Source: Lachnospiraceae bacterium
Lineage (GTDB): Bacteria; Bacillota; Clostridia; Lachnospirales; Lachnospiraceae
Length of the DNA: 64,000 nucleotides
NCBI GenBank assembly: GCA_021201665.1
Contig: JAJQEO010000010.1
Coordinates: 1-64,000 of the forward strand
Direction: 5' to 3'
The notes under the pieces were generated by a model, which saw nothing but the letters and a program-made list of their open reading frames with translations, was not told the DNA's origin and ran no database searches. How positions within the stretch are numbered: the first letter of the stretch is position 1; each line of letters starts with the position of its first letter. Positions 62,500 through 64,000 of this stretch are shown here, in pieces. A program made the translations under genes and the position numbers.

Positions 62500-64000
62500 A
62501 TGAAAAAGAAGCTTTTGGCAGGACTGCTTGCGCTTGGCATGGCAGTCGGAATGGTCGGAGGCGCGCTCCCTGCCGCTGCGTCGGAGGGCGTGGCCGGGAC
62601 GTATGAAGGCGTCGGGACGGGCCGCAACGGAGACATCGTGGTAGAGGTCACACTCGACGATGACGGCGTGATCACGGACATCGAGGTGACGGAGCATGAG
62701 GAGACTGACGGGGTCGGCACCCTCGCATTCGATCTGATCGATACGATGGTTGAGAACAATACAATCGCTGTCGATGCGGTAAGCTCAGCGACACTTTCCT
62801 CGGAGGGACTCATTGAGGCCGTGACGAATGCGCTGATCGCGGCGGGCGTGGACCCGGCAGATTATGAGAATGACGTCGAGGCCGAACAGGGCATGGATAC
62901 GACCTACAACGTGGATGTTATAGTGGTAGGCGCCGGCGGAGCAGGCATGGCTGCGGCTGCCAGCGCGGCGGAGCAGGGCGCAAGTGTTCTGGTGCTGGAG
63001 AAGAGCGCGGCGATCGGCGGCAACACGAAGCTTGGCGAGGGCACCTACAACAGCGCTGACCCGGAGCTGCAGGCGTCCATTGAGATGACCGCGGACAACT
63101 GCGCGGAGGTCGAGGAGGCGCTTGCCACAGAGACAGACGACCCGGAGCTGCAGGCACTGATTGATGATGTCGCCGCGGACTATGCCGAGTGGCAGGAGAC
63201 CAATGGCGAGACTTTATTTGACAGTGTCAACTGGCACGCGCTGCAGACCTATATCGGCGGCGGCTCCATTGATAACATCGAGTTGATCCGCCTGTACGCA
63301 GAGCAGGCTCCCATCACGCTGGAATGGCTGGAGGACGAAATCGGCATCCCATTCAAGAGCGACTACATTTTTATGGCGATCGGCGGCAAATGGGCACGCG
63401 GCCATCAAGTCGATCTGGTGGCGGCTACCGGCGCTGAGGGCGACAACGGCGGACGCGTTTACATTGACAAGCTGGAGGAATACGCGACCGAGCGCGGCAC
63501 GATCATCGAGACCAACTCTCCTGTGACCAGCCTTCTCGTAAATGAGGACGGCGCTGTGATCGGCTGTGAGGCTACCCGCACGGACGGCAGCGTCATTACC
63601 GCGTACGCGACGAGCGTCATCCTGACGACCGGAGGATACGGCGCGGATTCCGAGCTGGTCCTGAAATACAGCGACGGCGCGATTACGACGACCCTGCACA
63701 GCTGCGCGGTGACCAGCACCGGCGACGGCCTGTCACTGGCGGAAGCCGTGGGCGGCAATCTGATCAACCTTGACCAGATTCAGGTACATCCGCTGGGCGA
63801 CCCGATTGATGACTGCGGCTGCGTGAGCGAGTTTGTCGGAAACTGGCTGAGCGCAACCGAATACCTCTTCGTAAACAAAGAGGGCGAGCGTTTTATCAAC
63901 GAGGACAATACCCGCTACGCGATCAGCATGGCGGAGCTGGAGCAGACAGACGGCGAGATGTGGCTGATCGTGGACAGCAGCGAGATCGCCGACGACGATA
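62500..64000 (+). CDS. Secreted FMN-binding/FAD fumarate-reductase-like flavoprotein, 3' end outside window
   Basis: Start at 62500 after AAGGAGG. The signal peptide ends near LPAAASEG. Residues ~28-125 are an FMN-binding domain with a covalent flavin motif (DAVSSATLSS, Thr as attachment site). Residues ~140 onward form the flavocytochrome c/fumarate reductase FAD domain, opening with DVIVVGAGGAGMAAA and VLVLEKSAAIGG. Such extracellular enzymes reduce fumarate, urocanate, cinnamates or similar acceptors using electrons from an FMN-carrying membrane donor (as shown in Listeria and Shewanella). The substrate-determining C-terminus is cut off, so the acceptor is unknown. Confidence 0.92.
   Translation, partial: MKKKLLAGLLALGMAVGMVGGALPAAASEGVAGTYEGVGTGRNGDIVVEVTLDDDGVITDIEVTEHEETDGVGTLAFDLIDTMVENNTIAVDAVSSATLSSEGLIEAVTNALIAAGVDPADYENDVEAEQGMDTTYNVDVIVVGAGGAGMAAAASAAEQGASVLVLEKSAAIGGNTKLGEGTYNSADPELQASIEMTADNCAEVEEALATETDDPELQALIDDVAADYAEWQETNGETLFDSVNWHALQTYIGGGSIDNIELIRLYAEQAPITLEWLEDEIGIPFKSDYIFMAIGGKWARGHQVDLVAATGAEGDNGGRVYIDKLEEYATERGTIIETNSPVTSLLVNEDGAVIGCEATRTDGSVITAYATSVILTTGGYGADSELVLKYSDGAITTTLHSCAVTSTGDGLSLAEAVGGNLINLDQIQVHPLGDPIDDCGCVSEFVGNWLSATEYLFVNKEGERFINEDNTRYAISMAELEQTDGEMWLIVDSSEIADDD

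Overview
The window looks like chromosomal DNA from a gut or rumen Bacillota, most likely a Lachnospiraceae-type Clostridia. The evidence is moderate-to-high GC with strong AGGAGG-type ribosome sites, sigma-A promoters (one perfect TTGACA-17-TATAAT), several GH3 beta-glucosidases (two domain-permuted), a GPH sugar symporter, a VTC/DUF4956/Cthe_2159 cluster, Gly- and Thr/Glu-rich surface proteins and repeated families of ATPase + PD-(D/E)XK proteins. No rRNA, tRNA, CRISPR array or insertion sequence was recognised. The species cannot be named from sequence alone.

Layout. 1-3.5 kb: a frameshifted surface protein cut by the window edge and an AAA-ATPase/nuclease-fold protein. 3.9-16.1 kb: a minus-strand glucan-use region with a GtrA-like protein, a cytosolic GH3, a membrane-anchored permuted GH3, a secreted carbohydrate-binding-like protein and a secreted permuted GH3. 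Directly upstream is an AgrC-like histidine kinase with a LytTR response regulator (16.5-18.6 kb). The secreted GH3 promoter carries two exact LytTR-type half-sites, so this system probably switches on the glucosidase. 18.7-28.5 kb: accessory genes, comprising two ATPase/nuclease-fold families, an XRE repressor with operators, an Rpn-like protein with a heptad repeat, a VWA and MoxR-type AAA pair, and gene remnants. 28.7-33.8 kb: two M14-type deacylases (one lacking its metal ligands), then transglutaminase, alpha-E and ATP-grasp genes. 34-42.3 kb: LysR, a degenerate M23-like anchored protein, dnaX, phosphofructokinase and a GPH symporter. 42.5-51.6 kb: LuxR regulator, SGNH esterase, Lon-like ATPase without protease, an orphan PTS IIC, a DUF4143 ATPase and a Fic protein. 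51.6-55.2 kb: Cthe_2159-like lipoprotein, DUF4956 and VTC-domain genes. 55.3-56.7 kb: a module bounded by perfect 39-bp direct repeats, holding a structured RNA and a PBECR4-like nuclease-domain gene. 56.8-61 kb: MarR with two ABC half-transporters. 61.2-64 kb: an Rpn-family protein and the start of a secreted FMN/FAD fumarate-reductase-like enzyme.

Two things stand out. First, the 1.34-kb repeat-bounded module combines a consensus promoter, about 255 nt of folded RNA ending in an intrinsic terminator, and a toxin-type nuclease gene. Second, many genes carry tandem 'echoes' of their own 3' ends just past the stop codon, with unit lengths of 26-39 bp, and several proteins carry in-frame 33- or 36-bp tandem repeats. 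This suggests a recurrent short tandem-duplication process in this genome.
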